Made by a program: the position numbers and the translations under genes | NCBI RefSeq assembly: GCF_000418555.1 | Contig: NZ_ATKM01000019.1 | Coordinates: forward strand, 124,001 to 188,000 | Direction of reading: 5' to 3' | Length of the DNA: 64,000 nucleotides | DNA from: Pseudomonas sp. P818 | GTDB lineage: Bacteria > Pseudomonadota > Gammaproteobacteria > Pseudomonadales > Pseudomonadaceae | Part shown: piece after piece, positions 1-8,793 of the stretch | Layout: each line of letters opens with the position of its first letter | Position numbering within the stretch: the stretch's first letter is position 1 | Notes under the pieces: model-generated | Seen by the model: only the letters and a program-made list of their open reading frames with translations | The model's database searches: none | Told to the model about the DNA's origin: nothing

Positions 1-62
1 TGTCAGGCTTGCCGACCGTCATACGGACCGCCAAGATAGCGTCAGAACCAAGAGGAGCGGGC

Positions 63-617
63 ATGAAATTCTGCAATCAGTGCGGTAACCCCGTCACCCG
101 CATGATCCCGGCCGGCGACAACCGCATGCGCCATGTTTGCGGTCACTGCGCCACCGTGCATTATGAAAACCCGCGTATCGTTGCCGGCTGCCTGCCCGTA
201 TGGCGCGACCAGGTGCTGCTGTGCCGCCGCGCCATCGAGCCGCGCCGCGGCTACTGGACATTGCCGGCCGGCTTCATGGAAAACGGCGAGACCATCGAAC
301 AGGCTGCAGCGCGTGAAACCCTCGAAGAAGCCTGCGCCCGGGTGCGTGACCTGAGCCTTTATACGCTGTTCGACCTGCCGCACATCAGCCAGGTGTACAT
401 GATGTTTCGCGCCGAGCTGGTCGATCTGGACTTCGCCGTCGGTGAGGAAAGCCTGGAGGTGCGCCTGTTCGAGGAATCGCAGATTCCCTGGTCGGAACTG
501 GCTTTCCCGACCATAGGCCGTACCTTAGAATGCTTCTTCGCCGACCGCCGGCAGAATTCCTTCCCGGTACGCAATGAGCCACTCGAAGCGCTGCGTACAC
601 ACTACACACCCCGTTGA
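63..617 (+). CDS. Nudix hydrolase with N-terminal zinc ribbon
   Basis: Predicted cytosolic hydrolase of nucleoside-diphosphate-linked substrates, 184 residues. A short zinc ribbon is formed by Cys4, Cys7, Cys26 and Cys29. It is followed by a Nudix box starting GFMENGE and running to RETLEEAC; the usual Gly after EE-x is Cys here. The ATG at 63 is preceded by AGAGGAG, so it is preferred over an upstream in-frame start near position 9. The gene lies 18 bases upstream of an L,D-transpeptidase gene on the same strand and may be co-transcribed. Zinc-ribbon Nudix proteins are often NADH/ADP-ribose or CoA related; the substrate cannot be set from sequence. Confidence 0.9.
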   Translation: MKFCNQCGNPVTRMIPAGDNRMRHVCGHCATVHYENPRIVAGCLPVWRDQVLLCRRAIEPRRGYWTLPAGFMENGETIEQAAARETLEEACARVRDLSLYTLFDLPHISQVYMMFRAELVDLDFAVGEESLEVRLFEESQIPWSELAFPTIGRTLECFFADRRQNSFPVRNEPLEALRTHYTPR

Positions 618-635
618 CCCTTGCGGACGATCCCG

Positions 636-1139
636 ATGCGCTGGCTGTTGCCCCTGCTTTGCCTGACCCTCAGCTTCAACGCCCTGGCCAGCACCACGCC
701 AGCGCCAAGCAGCCGCACCGTGGACAAGGTGCTGGTGCTCAAGTCCGAACGCAAACTGCACCTGCAGCAGCGCGGCGAAACCATCAAGTCCTACCGCATT
801 TCCCTCGGCAAACAGCCCAATGGCGCCAAGCAGCGCGAAGGCGACCTGCGCACGCCGGAAGGCTTCTACTGGATCGACTGGCGCAAGCCGAGCGACAAGT
901 ACCAGCTGTCGCTGCACATCTCCTACCCCAACGCCCGCGACCTGGCTCGCGCCAAGGAAGCCGGCGTGCCACCGGGCAGCATGATCATGATCCACGGCAC
1001 GCCGCTGGACGAGGAATACCCCGAGTGGTTCTTCCATACCCTCGACTGGACCGAGGGCTGCATCGCCATGAAGAACGACGACATGCGCGAGGTATGGAGC
1101 CTGGTCAAGGATGGGACGCTGATCGAAATCAGGCCTTGA
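636..1139 (+). CDS. L,D-transpeptidase (YkuD domain) family protein, exported
   Basis: Predicted periplasmic YkuD-fold enzyme acting on peptidoglycan stem peptides or lipoprotein attachment. A signal peptide (MRWLLPLLCL..ALAS) covers about residues 1-21. The YkuD domain follows and ends with the catalytic signature: a His in IHGTP and the nucleophilic Cys in TEGCIAM. The family consensus S-x-G-C-I-R is relaxed, with Thr-Glu-Gly-Cys and Ala-Met after it. At 167 residues it is a minimal single-domain member without LysM. The ATG at 636 gives a clean signal peptide; a TTG at 621 is the alternative. A bidirectional terminator follows. Confidence 0.88.
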   Translation: MRWLLPLLCLTLSFNALASTTPAPSSRTVDKVLVLKSERKLHLQQRGETIKSYRISLGKQPNGAKQREGDLRTPEGFYWIDWRKPSDKYQLSLHISYPNARDLARAKEAGVPPGSMIMIHGTPLDEEYPEWFFHTLDWTEGCIAMKNDDMREVWSLVKDGTLIEIRP

Positions 1140-1151
1140 GCGGCTGTATTG

Positions 1152-1176
1152 AAAAAAGGCGCCGAGGGCGCCTTTT
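1152..1176. terminator. Bidirectional rho-independent terminator
   Basis: Perfect stem GGCGCC, loop GAG, GGCGCC, flanked by AAAAAA on the left and TTTT on the right. It lies between the convergent ends of the L,D-transpeptidase gene and the YqfO-like gene, so it can stop transcription from both sides. Confidence 0.85.
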
Positions 1177-1185
1177 CATATCGAT

Positions 1186-1503
1186 TCAGAACTGCAGATC
1201 GGACAACCGCCAGACGTCGAAAGCCGGCGTTTCGTAAGGATGGGTCTTCTTCAGGGCCTTGACTGCGTCGTGGATCAGCTCGTCGGCGACGACCATTTCC
1301 ACCTTCCATTCGGCAACCTGCTCGACACTGCCCACCTGCCCGATGAACGGCTGGCTACCTTCCAGAGCACGGAACTGACCATGCCCGAGGACCTGCCAAC
1401 AGCAGCTGTCGTAGAGCCCGATGCGCCCGCCGCCGGCGGCGAACACCGCCTTCTTCACCGGTTCCAGATGGGCTTCCGGCACGTAGAAACACAGTTTGTA
1501 CAT
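1186..1503 (-). CDS. YqfO-like protein (NIF3 C-terminal domain, CutA-like fold)
   Basis: Small conserved protein of 105 residues starting MYKLCFYVPEAH. It carries the typical motifs of this family: GGGRIGLYDSC near residues 24-34, GHGQF and HPYETPAFDV near the C-terminus. The family corresponds to the domain inserted in NIF3/YqfO proteins and folds like CutA; its biochemical role is unknown. The ATG overlaps the TGA of the upstream CDGSH gene (TGATG), which suggests translational coupling. A terminator lies just downstream. Confidence 0.85.
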   Translation of the reverse strand: MYKLCFYVPEAHLEPVKKAVFAAGGGRIGLYDSCCWQVLGHGQFRALEGSQPFIGQVGSVEQVAEWKVEMVVADELIHDAVKALKKTHPYETPAFDVWRLSDLQF

Positions 1504-1928
1504 CAAGTTCTCCGCAAAATGGGCAACCGAACAACAGACAAGCCATGACGCCAATATGATGTCATTTCGCCACTTGATTGTCTTGAGATCGCCCGCACAA
1601 ATCCATACGTTGCATCCAGCGATACGCTGTTTTCGACCCTGGCCGAAGGCACTGCGTTCTCAGCTTCCGCCGAAAAACGTCGCCACTTGTCGGTCATGCC
1701 AGGTGCTGACGGATTATGGCTGCCATCGCAGTAAGGCAGGCTTGCGGAGCGGCCGCAGCGGCACAGCAGCAGACGCTGCTCGCGCTCAGGTTGCAGGATC
1801 AGGGAGTGGAGGCAATTGGATGCGCAGTCAGGCATGTCGGGGGCTTGCCCGCAGCAGCACAGACGATGTGTCTCACCGGGTTTGACCAGGCGGACTTCGG
1901 GAAGGATGTGTAGAGGATCGTCGGCCAT
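1503..1928 (-). CDS. CDGSH-type iron-sulfur protein with unusual C-terminal extension
   Basis: About 141 residues starting MADDPLH. The second half of the core contains a full CDGSH motif (LCRCGRSASLPYCDGSH), the 3-Cys/1-His ligand set of CDGSH [2Fe-2S] proteins. The first motif is degenerate: a Cys cluster CCCG, then PDCASNC, with Cys where His is expected. The recognisable domain ends at about residue 87 (KWRRF). Some 50 residues of low-similarity sequence then run to the stop, which overlaps the next start. That tail may be read-through of an older 3' end. The next upstream Met (1940) is an alternative start, but sequence above it merges with repeats. Confidence 0.75.
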   Translation of the reverse strand: MADDPLHILPEVRLVKPGETHRLCCCGQAPDMPDCASNCLHSLILQPEREQRLLLCRCGRSASLPYCDGSHNPSAPGMTDKWRRFSAEAENAVPSARVENSVSLDATYGFVRAISRQSSGEMTSYWRHGLSVVRLPILRRT

Positions 1929-2292
1929 CGCTGGGCCCATGAAGCCCGGATGGAATCCGGGTGACGGTATGGCAACGGTTTTCCCGGATTGCATCCGGGC
2001 TACGGACTATTTCACGATCGGCTCCCTCTCCCATCTATGGGAGAGGGCTGGGGAGAGGGTTTGGTGTTGGCCATAACGCCATCTCCAGCCCCCGACGCTA
2101 ATACTCACAAGCTCAAGCTGGATCGGAGCGCGACCGCTTTCCCTCTCCCGCCCTTCGGGCACCCCGCTCCGCGCCCCGGCCTGATCGCTTCGCGATCAGG
2201 CGCTCATCGGCGCAGGAAGCAGTGCTTCCAAAGCGCGCCTCTTCGCCCCACAAGCGGGAGAGGGTCAGCAGAAGGCCGCTACGCGGCCGTTG
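1929..2292. repeat. Intergenic cluster of three repeat types
   Basis: No gene is supported in this 364-base gap. It holds (a) two facing copies of the CCCGGAT-nn-AATCCGGG/GCATCCGGG type at about 1945-2002, (b) CCCTCTCCC/GGGAGAGGG palindromic units at about 2023-2060, with a further partial copy near 2145 and another near 2264, and (c) small hairpins such as CTGATCGCTTCGCGATCAG near 2179. A hairpin GGCCGC-TAC-GCGGCC at 2274-2288, directly past the purL stop, could act as a weak purL terminator, but it has no clean U-run. Confidence 0.7.
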
Positions 2293-5200
2293 TTAATCCA
2301 CCCAAACTCGGGCATTACGGAACATGCGCATCCAGCCGCCGTCTTCCTGCCACTCGTCCGGACGCCAGGAGTTCTGTACGGCGCGGAACACCCGCTCCGG
2401 GTGCGGCATCATGATGGTCACGCGGCCGTCGCGGCTGGTCAGGCCGGTGATCCCGCGCGGCGACCCGTTGGGGTTGGCCGGGTAGGCTTCGGTGACCTTG
2501 CCGTGGTTGTCGACGTAGCGCAGGGCCACGGTGCCGGACAGATCGGCCTCCAGCAGCGCTTCCTCGCTTTCGAACTCGGCATGGCCTTCGCCGTGGGCGA
2601 TGGCGATCGGCAGGCGCGAACCGGCCATGCCCTGCAGGAAGATCGATGCCGATTCCTGGATCTGCACCATGGCCACGCGCGCTTCGAACTGCTCGGAGCG
2701 GTTGCGCACGAAGTGCGGCCAGAACTCGGTGCCCGGAATCAGCTCGTGCAGGTTGCTCATCATCTGGCAGCCGTTGCACACACCGAGAGCGAAGCTGTCC
2801 TTGCGCTCGAAGAAGGCCTGGAAGCCGTCGCGAGCACGAGCGTTGAACAGAATCGACTTGGCCCAACCCTCGCCGGCCCCCAGCACGTCGCCGTAGGAGA
2901 AGCCGCCGCAGGCCACCAGGCCCTTGAACTCTTCCAGGCTGACGCGGCCAGCCAGGATGTCGCTCATATGCACGTCGATGGCAGCGAAACCGGCGCGGTC
3001 GAACGCGGCAGCCATTTCCACCTGGCCGTTGACGCCCTGCTCACGCAGGATCGCCACCTGCGGACGCACGCCCTTCTTGATATAGGGGGCGGCGATGTCC
3101 TGGTTGACGTCGAAGCCGAGCTTGACCGACAGACCGGGGTTGTCCTCTTCCAGCAGCAGGTCGAATTCCTGGTCGGCGCCCTGGGCGTTGTCGCGCAGGC
3201 GCTGGATGCGGTAGCTGGTTTCGGCCCACTGACGCTGCAGCAGGCGGCGCTCGCCGGCGAACACCGGCTCGCCATTGAAGCTGATGCTGACCTCGCCGTT
3301 GTTCACCGCCTGGCCGATCACGGCGACGCAGTCGTCCAGACCGGCGGCGCTGAACTGCGCCAGCACTTCCGGGGTGGCGTCCTGGCGCACCTGGATCACC
3401 GCGCCCAGCTCTTCGTTGAACAGCACCGCCGGCAGCTCGGAAGCGTTATCAGCCAGCGCATCGAGATTCAGCGACAGGCCGCAGTGGCCGGCAAAGGCCA
3501 TTTCCAGCACGGTCGTCAGCAGGCCGCCATCGGAACGGTCGTGGTAGGCCAGCAGGTGGCCGTCGGCGTTGAGCCCCTGGATCACGGCGAAGAAGGCCTT
3601 GAGGTCCTCGGCGTCGTCGAGGTCCGGCACCTGCTGGCCGATCTGCGCGTAGACCTGCGCCAGGATCGAGGCGCCCATACGGTTCTGGCCGCGGCCGAGG
3701 TCGATCAGAATCAGATCGGTCTCGCCCTTGTCCATGCGCAGTTGCGGGGTCAGGGTCTTGCGGATGTCCTGCACCGGGGCGAAGCCGGAGATGACCAGCG
3801 ACAGCGGCGCGGTGACGCTCTTGTCGACACCCTCGTCCTGCCAGCGGGTCTTCATGGACATGGAGTCCTTGCCCACCGGGATGGTGATGCCAAGCTGCGG
3901 GCACAGCTCCATGCCCACGGCCTTGACGGTGTCGTACAGGCGGGCGTCTTCGCCCGGGTGGCCGGCAGCGGCCATCCAGTTGGCCGACAGTTTGATGTCG
4001 GACAGCTTGCCGATACGCGCCGCGGCCAGGTTGGTGATGGTCTCACCGACGGCCATACGGCCCGACGCAGGCGCATCCAGCAGCGCCAGCGGCGTGCGCT
4101 CGCCCATGGCCATGGCTTCGCCGGTATAGACGTCGAAGCTGGTGGCGGTGACGGCGCAGTCGGCGACCGGCACCTGCCAGGGGCCGACCATCTGGTCGCG
4201 CGCCACCAGGCCGGTGATGGTGCGGTCGCCGATGGTGATCAAGAAGCTCTTGCTGGCCACGGCCGGGTGACGCAGCACGCGGCCCAGCGCTTCTTCGATG
4301 TCGACGCTGGCGGCGTTGAAGTCATCGCCCTGCTCCGCCTCGCGAGCCACGCTACGGTGCATGCGCGGCGGCTTGCCCAGCAGCACGTTGAGCGGCATGT
4401 CCACCGGGGTGTTGCCGAAGTGGCTGTCGGTGACGGTCAGGTGCGGCTCGGCAGTGGCCTCGCCGACCACGGCGAAGGGGCAGCGCTCGCGTTCGCAGAT
4501 GGCTTGGAAGCGTTCGAAATCGGCCGCATCGACCGACAGCACGTAGCGCTCCTGCGACTCGTTGCACCAGATCTCGTGCGGGGCCATGCCCGGCTCGTCG
4601 TTGGGCACCTTGCGCAGCTCGAAGCGACCGCCACGACCGCCGTCGTTGATCAGCTCCGGCAAGGCGTTGGAGATGCCGCCGGCGCCGACGTCATGGATGA
4701 ACTTGATCGGGTTGGCTTCGCCCAGCTGCCAGCAGCGGTCGATGACCTCCTGGCAGCGACGTTCCATTTCCGGGTTCTCGCGCTGCACCGAGGCGAAATC
4801 CAGATCGGCCGAGCTGGCGCCGGTGGCCATCGAGGAAGCGGCGCCGCCGCCCAGGCCGATAAGCATGGCCGGGCCGCCGAGCACGATCAGCTTGGCGCCG
4901 ACCGAGATCTCGCCCTTCTGCACGTGGTTCTCGCGGATGTTGCCGAGGCCGCCGGCGAGCATGATCGGCTTGTGGTAGCCGCGCACTTCTTCGCCACGCG
5001 GGCTGCTGACAGCCTGCTCGAAGGTACGGAAGTAGCCGTTGAGCGCGGGGCGACCGAACTCATTATTGAACGCGGCGCCGCCCAGCGGGCCTTCGATCAT
5101 GATGTCCAGGGCGCTAACGATGCGCTCGGGCTTGCCGTAGGGCTTTTCCCAGGGCTGGAGGAAATCGGGGATGCGCAGGTTGGAAACCGAGAAACCGGTC

Positions 5201-6189
5201 AGGCCGGCCTTGGGCTTGGCACCACGGCCGGTGGCGCCTTCGTCGCGGATCTCGCCGCCGGAGCCGGTGGACGCGCCCGGGAACGGTGCGATGGCGGTCG
5301 GGTGGTTGTGCGTCTCCACCTTCATCAGGATATGCACCGGCTCGACGCTGGCCCCGTACTGTCGGGTTTCCGGATTGGGGAAGAAACGCCCGGCGGTGAA
5401 GCCTTCGATGACCGAGGCGTTGTCCTTGTAGGCGGACAGCACGCCTTCGCTGTGCATCTGGTAGGTGTTCTTGATCATGCCGAACAGCGACTTGTCCTGG
5501 CTTTCGCCATCGATGTCCCAGCTGGCATTGAAGATCTTGTGGCGGCAGTGCTCGGAGTTGGCCTGGGCGAACATCATCAGTTCGATGTCGTGCGGGTTGC
5601 GCCCCAGGTCATTGAAGCTCTTCACCAGGTAGTCGATTTCGTCCTCTGCCAGGGCCAGACCCAGGTCCTGGTTGGCCTGCTCCAGCGCGGCGCGGCCACC
5701 GCCGAGTACGTCCACGGCGGTCAGCGGCTTGGGCTGGGCATGGCTGAACAGGGCTGCGGCATCTTCAAGGTTGCTCAGCACCAGCTGAGTCATGCGGTCA
5801 TGCAGCAGGGCGGCGACGGCGGCGCTGTCGGCCTCGCTCAGCTCGCCGCTGACGTAATAGGCAATACCGCGCTCCAGACGCTGGATCTTGCCCAGGCCGC
5901 AGTTGCGGGCAATGTCGCTGGCCTTGCTCGACCAGGGCGAGATGGTGCCGAAGCGCGGAATGGTCAGAAACAGTTTGCCGCTGGGCTCCTGCACCGGCAC
6001 GCTCGGGCCGTACTTGAGCAGCCGCGCCAGCACTTGTTCCTCCTCGGCGTTGAGCACGCCGGTGACATCGGCGAAATGCGCGAACTCGGCGTACAGCCCG
6101 GTCACGGCCGGCACCTTGCTGGTCAGTTGCTCAAGCAATTTGCCATGGCGGAAAGCGGAAAGGGCGGGAGCGCCGCGCAGAATCAACAT
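2293..6189 (-). CDS. purL: Phosphoribosylformylglycinamidine synthase
   Basis: Fourth step of purine biosynthesis: converts FGAR, glutamine and ATP to FGAM in the cytosol. At 1298 residues it matches the large single-chain proteobacterial form. Domain order is an N-terminal PurS-like domain, linker, two AIRS-type halves (ATP site around the GGAASS and DVGAGGISNA motifs) and a C-terminal glutamine amidotransferase. The nucleophile is Cys1138 in GVCNGCQMM, with the His-Glu pair in MPHPERVF. It is transcribed alone and divergently from mltF, as in P. aeruginosa. A TAGAAT -10-like box lies at 6232-6237. Confidence 0.98.
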   Translation of the reverse strand: MLILRGAPALSAFRHGKLLEQLTSKVPAVTGLYAEFAHFADVTGVLNAEEEQVLARLLKYGPSVPVQEPSGKLFLTIPRFGTISPWSSKASDIARNCGLGKIQRLERGIAYYVSGELSEADSAAVAALLHDRMTQLVLSNLEDAAALFSHAQPKPLTAVDVLGGGRAALEQANQDLGLALAEDEIDYLVKSFNDLGRNPHDIELMMFAQANSEHCRHKIFNASWDIDGESQDKSLFGMIKNTYQMHSEGVLSAYKDNASVIEGFTAGRFFPNPETRQYGASVEPVHILMKVETHNHPTAIAPFPGASTGSGGEIRDEGATGRGAKPKAGLTGFSVSNLRIPDFLQPWEKPYGKPERIVSALDIMIEGPLGGAAFNNEFGRPALNGYFRTFEQAVSSPRGEEVRGYHKPIMLAGGLGNIRENHVQKGEISVGAKLIVLGGPAMLIGLGGGAASSMATGASSADLDFASVQRENPEMERRCQEVIDRCWQLGEANPIKFIHDVGAGGISNALPELINDGGRGGRFELRKVPNDEPGMAPHEIWCNESQERYVLSVDAADFERFQAICERERCPFAVVGEATAEPHLTVTDSHFGNTPVDMPLNVLLGKPPRMHRSVAREAEQGDDFNAASVDIEEALGRVLRHPAVASKSFLITIGDRTITGLVARDQMVGPWQVPVADCAVTATSFDVYTGEAMAMGERTPLALLDAPASGRMAVGETITNLAAARIGKLSDIKLSANWMAAAGHPGEDARLYDTVKAVGMELCPQLGITIPVGKDSMSMKTRWQDEGVDKSVTAPLSLVISGFAPVQDIRKTLTPQLRMDKGETDLILIDLGRGQNRMGASILAQVYAQIGQQVPDLDDAEDLKAFFAVIQGLNADGHLLAYHDRSDGGLLTTVLEMAFAGHCGLSLNLDALADNASELPAVLFNEELGAVIQVRQDATPEVLAQFSAAGLDDCVAVIGQAVNNGEVSISFNGEPVFAGERRLLQRQWAETSYRIQRLRDNAQGADQEFDLLLEEDNPGLSVKLGFDVNQDIAAPYIKKGVRPQVAILREQGVNGQVEMAAAFDRAGFAAIDVHMSDILAGRVSLEEFKGLVACGGFSYGDVLGAGEGWAKSILFNARARDGFQAFFERKDSFALGVCNGCQMMSNLHELIPGTEFWPHFVRNRSEQFEARVAMVQIQESASIFLQGMAGSRLPIAIAHGEGHAEFESEEALLEADLSGTVALRYVDNHGKVTEAYPANPNGSPRGITGLTSRDGRVTIMMPHPERVFRAVQNSWRPDEWQEDGGWMRMFRNARVWVD

Positions 6190-6231
6190 CGTCGGAACAG
6201 CCTCTGGGAAGGGGTGTGCTGGAGGCCGGGC

Positions 6232-6237
6232 ATTCTA
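6232..6237 (-). promoter_or_regulatory. Candidate -10 element of purL promoter
   Basis: TAGAAT on the minus strand, 42 bases before the purL ATG, is a good sigma-70 -10 match. No clear -35 sits 16-18 bases upstream, and no PurR-like palindrome was recognised. Confidence 0.4.
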
Positions 6238-6342
6238 CCCTAAAGTGGCGGCCTGCGGCACCTGTAGCCAGGCGCCGAAAGGACGAACGCACTAGCAGAG
6301 AAGCGAAGCGCTGTCGAGATATGGCGTTGCCTGCGCTTTGCG

Positions 6343-6348
6343 TATACT
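6343..6348 (+). promoter_or_regulatory. Candidate -10 element of mltF promoter
   Basis: TATACT ends 6 bases before the ATG at 6355, which would put transcription start at or next to the start codon. The -35 region is weak. No Shine-Dalgarno sequence is seen before this ATG. Confidence 0.4.
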
Positions 6349-6354
6349 GCGCCG

Positions 6355-7821
6355 ATGTTTGCACGACCTGCGATACGCATGCGTTGCGCCAAAGGGCTGT
6401 TGGCGATTGGAACCCTCCTGATGCTTGCTGGCTGTGGCGAAGAACCCAAGCCCAGCGTACTCGAGCAGGCAAAGGCGGAGGGTGAGCTGCGCGTGGTCAC
6501 TCGTAACAGCCCCGCCACCTACTTCCAGGATCGTAACGGTGCTACCGGCTTCGAGTACGAGCTGGCCAAGCGCTTCGCCACCGATCTCGGCCTGGAGCTG
6601 AAGATCGAAACCGCGGACAACCTCGACAGCCTGTTCTCCAGCCTGGGCCGCGCCAATGGTCCGGTCATGGCCGCCGCCGGCCTGGTCGACACGCCACTGC
6701 GCCAGCGTCAGGCGCGCTTCTCGATTCCTTACCTGGAAGTCACGCCACAAGTCATCTATCGCCAGGGCGAAACCCGCCCGACCAAGCCCGAGGATCTGCT
6801 CGGCAAGCGCATCCTGGTGCTGGCCGGCAGCAGCCACGCCGAACAGCTGGAAGCCCTGAAACTGGAGCTGCCGGAGCTTGAGTTCGAAGTCTCCGACGCC
6901 GTCGAGGTGGTCGACCTGCTGCGCATGGTCGACGAAGGGCAGATCGACCTGACCCTGGTGGACTCCAACGAACTGGCGATGAACCAGGTGTACTTCCCCA
7001 ACGTACGGGTCGCCTTCGACCTGGGTGACACCAACACCATGCGCTGGGCAGTAGCCGCCGGCGAGGATGACAGCCTGCTGCTGGAGATCGACGCCTTCCT
7101 CGAACGCTCCGAGGCCAACGGTACCCTGCAACGCCTGAAAGAGCGCTACTACGGCCATGTCGACGTGCTCGGCTACGTCGGTGCCTACACCTTCGCCCAG
7201 CATCTGCAGCAGCGTCTACCACGTTACGAGAAGATGTTCCGCCAGGCCGGCCACGCCCATCAGGTGGACTGGCGCCTGCTGGCCGCCATGGGCTATCAGG
7301 AATCGCTGTGGCAACCCAATGCCACCTCCAAGACCGGCGTGCGCGGCCTGATGATGCTGACTCAGCGCACCGCCCAGTCGGTTGGTGTATCCAACCGCCT
7401 CGATCCCAAGCAAAGCATCGACGGCGGCGCACGTTATTTCATCCAGATTCACCAGCAACTGCCGGAAAGCATCGTCGAGCCGGATCGCACCTGGTTCGCC
7501 CTGGCCGCCTACAATGTTGGCGGCGGTCATCTGGAAGATGCGCGCAAGCTGACCGAGGCAGAAGGCCTGGACCCGAACAAATGGGCCGACGTACAGAAAA
7601 TCCTGCCGCGTCTGGCGCAGAAGCAGTGGTACAGCAAAACGCGTTACGGCTATGCCCGGGGCGGCGAACCGGTACATTTCGTACGCAACATCCGCCGCTA
7701 CTACGACATTCTCACCTGGGTGACCCAACCGCAGCTGGAAGGCACGCAAGTGGCCGAGAGCGGTATCCACCTGCCCGGCATCGACAAGCGCAAACCCGAA
7801 GAAGAAACCCCGCCGCTGTAA
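6355..7821 (+). CDS. mltF: Membrane-bound lytic murein transglycosylase F
   Basis: Outer-membrane lipoprotein that cleaves peptidoglycan with formation of 1,6-anhydroMurNAc. The signal peptide ends in lipobox LAGC with the lipidated Cys at residue 27. A family-3 solute-binding-like domain (about residues 45-270) is followed by a transglycosylase SLT domain (about 295-430). The catalytic Glu316 is in YQESLW; RGLMMLT and the Tyr-rich AAYNVGGGH follow. At 488 residues it has the normal family length. It faces purL head to head. The next Met (6379) is an alternative start; neither has an obvious ribosome binding site. Confidence 0.95.
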   Translation: MFARPAIRMRCAKGLLAIGTLLMLAGCGEEPKPSVLEQAKAEGELRVVTRNSPATYFQDRNGATGFEYELAKRFATDLGLELKIETADNLDSLFSSLGRANGPVMAAAGLVDTPLRQRQARFSIPYLEVTPQVIYRQGETRPTKPEDLLGKRILVLAGSSHAEQLEALKLELPELEFEVSDAVEVVDLLRMVDEGQIDLTLVDSNELAMNQVYFPNVRVAFDLGDTNTMRWAVAAGEDDSLLLEIDAFLERSEANGTLQRLKERYYGHVDVLGYVGAYTFAQHLQQRLPRYEKMFRQAGHAHQVDWRLLAAMGYQESLWQPNATSKTGVRGLMMLTQRTAQSVGVSNRLDPKQSIDGGARYFIQIHQQLPESIVEPDRTWFALAAYNVGGGHLEDARKLTEAEGLDPNKWADVQKILPRLAQKQWYSKTRYGYARGGEPVHFVRNIRRYYDILTWVTQPQLEGTQVAESGIHLPGIDKRKPEEETPPL

Positions 7822-7825
7822 CGCG

Positions 7826-8293
7826 CTACAACAGGTTCTGATTACCCGCCGCGCAACGGCTGATGGCCTGGCGCGCCGGCGGCAGCCCTTTCAAGCGCGT
7901 CGCGCACTGCGCCTGACTCGCTACCCGCTCCACCTGCAGATTGGACTGCGCATCGATACTGATCAGGTAGGGATGGTTGTAACGCGCGCGGTCGTTCCAG
8001 CTGCTGAAACGCTGAGTGGTGAATACGCAGCGGTAGTCCAGATGGCCGGTAAAGCCCTGAAAGCGATCACGCATGAAGATGTGGTGATAGCGCTGCCAGT
8101 CGCGATCACGCTGACCGACACGTACGGCCTCCTGGCACTCCTCCAGCGTGGTGATCTGCGGCTCGTGGAGAAAAATGCTCTGCGCCAGGTTCGAGCCGCC
8201 CAGCTGCACGCTGGCGACTAGGTACACCTCAGGCTGCGCCGCAACAAGCGGCGAGCCCAACAGCATGAGCAGACCCAGCATCTCCTTGTTCAT
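7826..8293 (-). CDS. Hypothetical exported protein
   Basis: 155 residues with a signal peptide (MNKEMLGLLMLLGSPLVAA, about 1-19). The mature part has four Cys (in ECQEA, YRCVF, AQCAT and SRCAA), compatible with two disulfides in the periplasm. No known domain is recognised. It converges on mltF with only four bases between the stop codons and lies 21 bases downstream of tadA on the same strand. PAO1 has an uncharacterised gene at the same position, which suggests a conserved pseudomonad protein. Confidence 0.75.
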   Translation of the reverse strand: MNKEMLGLLMLLGSPLVAAQPEVYLVASVQLGGSNLAQSIFLHEPQITTLEECQEAVRVGQRDRDWQRYHHIFMRDRFQGFTGHLDYRCVFTTQRFSSWNDRARYNHPYLISIDAQSNLQVERVASQAQCATRLKGLPPARQAISRCAAGNQNLL

Positions 8294-8314
8294 GATCGCT
8301 CCTCGTCAGGACGC

Positions 8315-8791
8315 TCAGCCACGCCGACCCTTGAAGAAATCTTTTAGCAGCGCCCCGCTCTCCTCGGCCAGCAGCCCGCCCTCCACCAGCACGCGATGGT
8401 TAAGAAAGCCCTGGTCGAAGAACTGCCCCTGGCTGATCGCCACGCCTGCGCGCGGCTCACTGGCGGCGAATACCACCCGAGCGATACGGGCATGCACGAT
8501 CAAGCCGGCGCACATGCTGCAGGGTTCCAGAGTGACGTACAGCGTGCTACCGGGCAGCCGATAGTTCTGCACGCTTTGCGCCGCCGCGCGGATCGCCACC
8601 ATTTCGGCATGAGCGCTTGGGTCGTGACGCAGAATCGGGCAATTGAAGCCCTCGCCCACCACTTCACCGTCCTGCACCAGCACGGCACCGACCGGCACTT
8701 CACCCTGCTCAGCGCCCAGGCGCGCCTGCGCCAGCGCCAGGCGCATGAAGTGCTCGTCACGCGAGCGGTCGATGATCTGCGGTCTTTTCAT
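8315..8791 (-). CDS. tadA: tRNA-specific adenosine deaminase
   Basis: Deaminates A34 to inosine in tRNA-Arg(ACG). The 158 residues contain the cytidine/deoxycytidylate deaminase zinc site: His61-Ala-Glu63 (HAE, Glu as proton shuttle) and Pro90-Cys91-x-x-Cys94 (PCSMC). The N-terminal substrate motif FNCPI is in the expected place. The adjacent 3' neighbour is the exported hypothetical gene. A block of TTCAGGC repeats starts three bases upstream of the start codon, so little room is left for a dedicated promoter. Confidence 0.95.
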   Translation of the reverse strand: MKRPQIIDRSRDEHFMRLALAQARLGAEQGEVPVGAVLVQDGEVVGEGFNCPILRHDPSAHAEMVAIRAAAQSVQNYRLPGSTLYVTLEPCSMCAGLIVHARIARVVFAASEPRAGVAISQGQFFDQGFLNHRVLVEGGLLAEESGALLKDFFKGRRG

Positions 8792-8793
8792 AA

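Noticed and set aside
2290..6243. Very long open frame on the strand opposite purL
   Set aside because: It mirrors purL over its whole length, has low-complexity Ala/Gly/His/Gln-rich translation and no ribosome site; a GC-skew shadow of a real gene.
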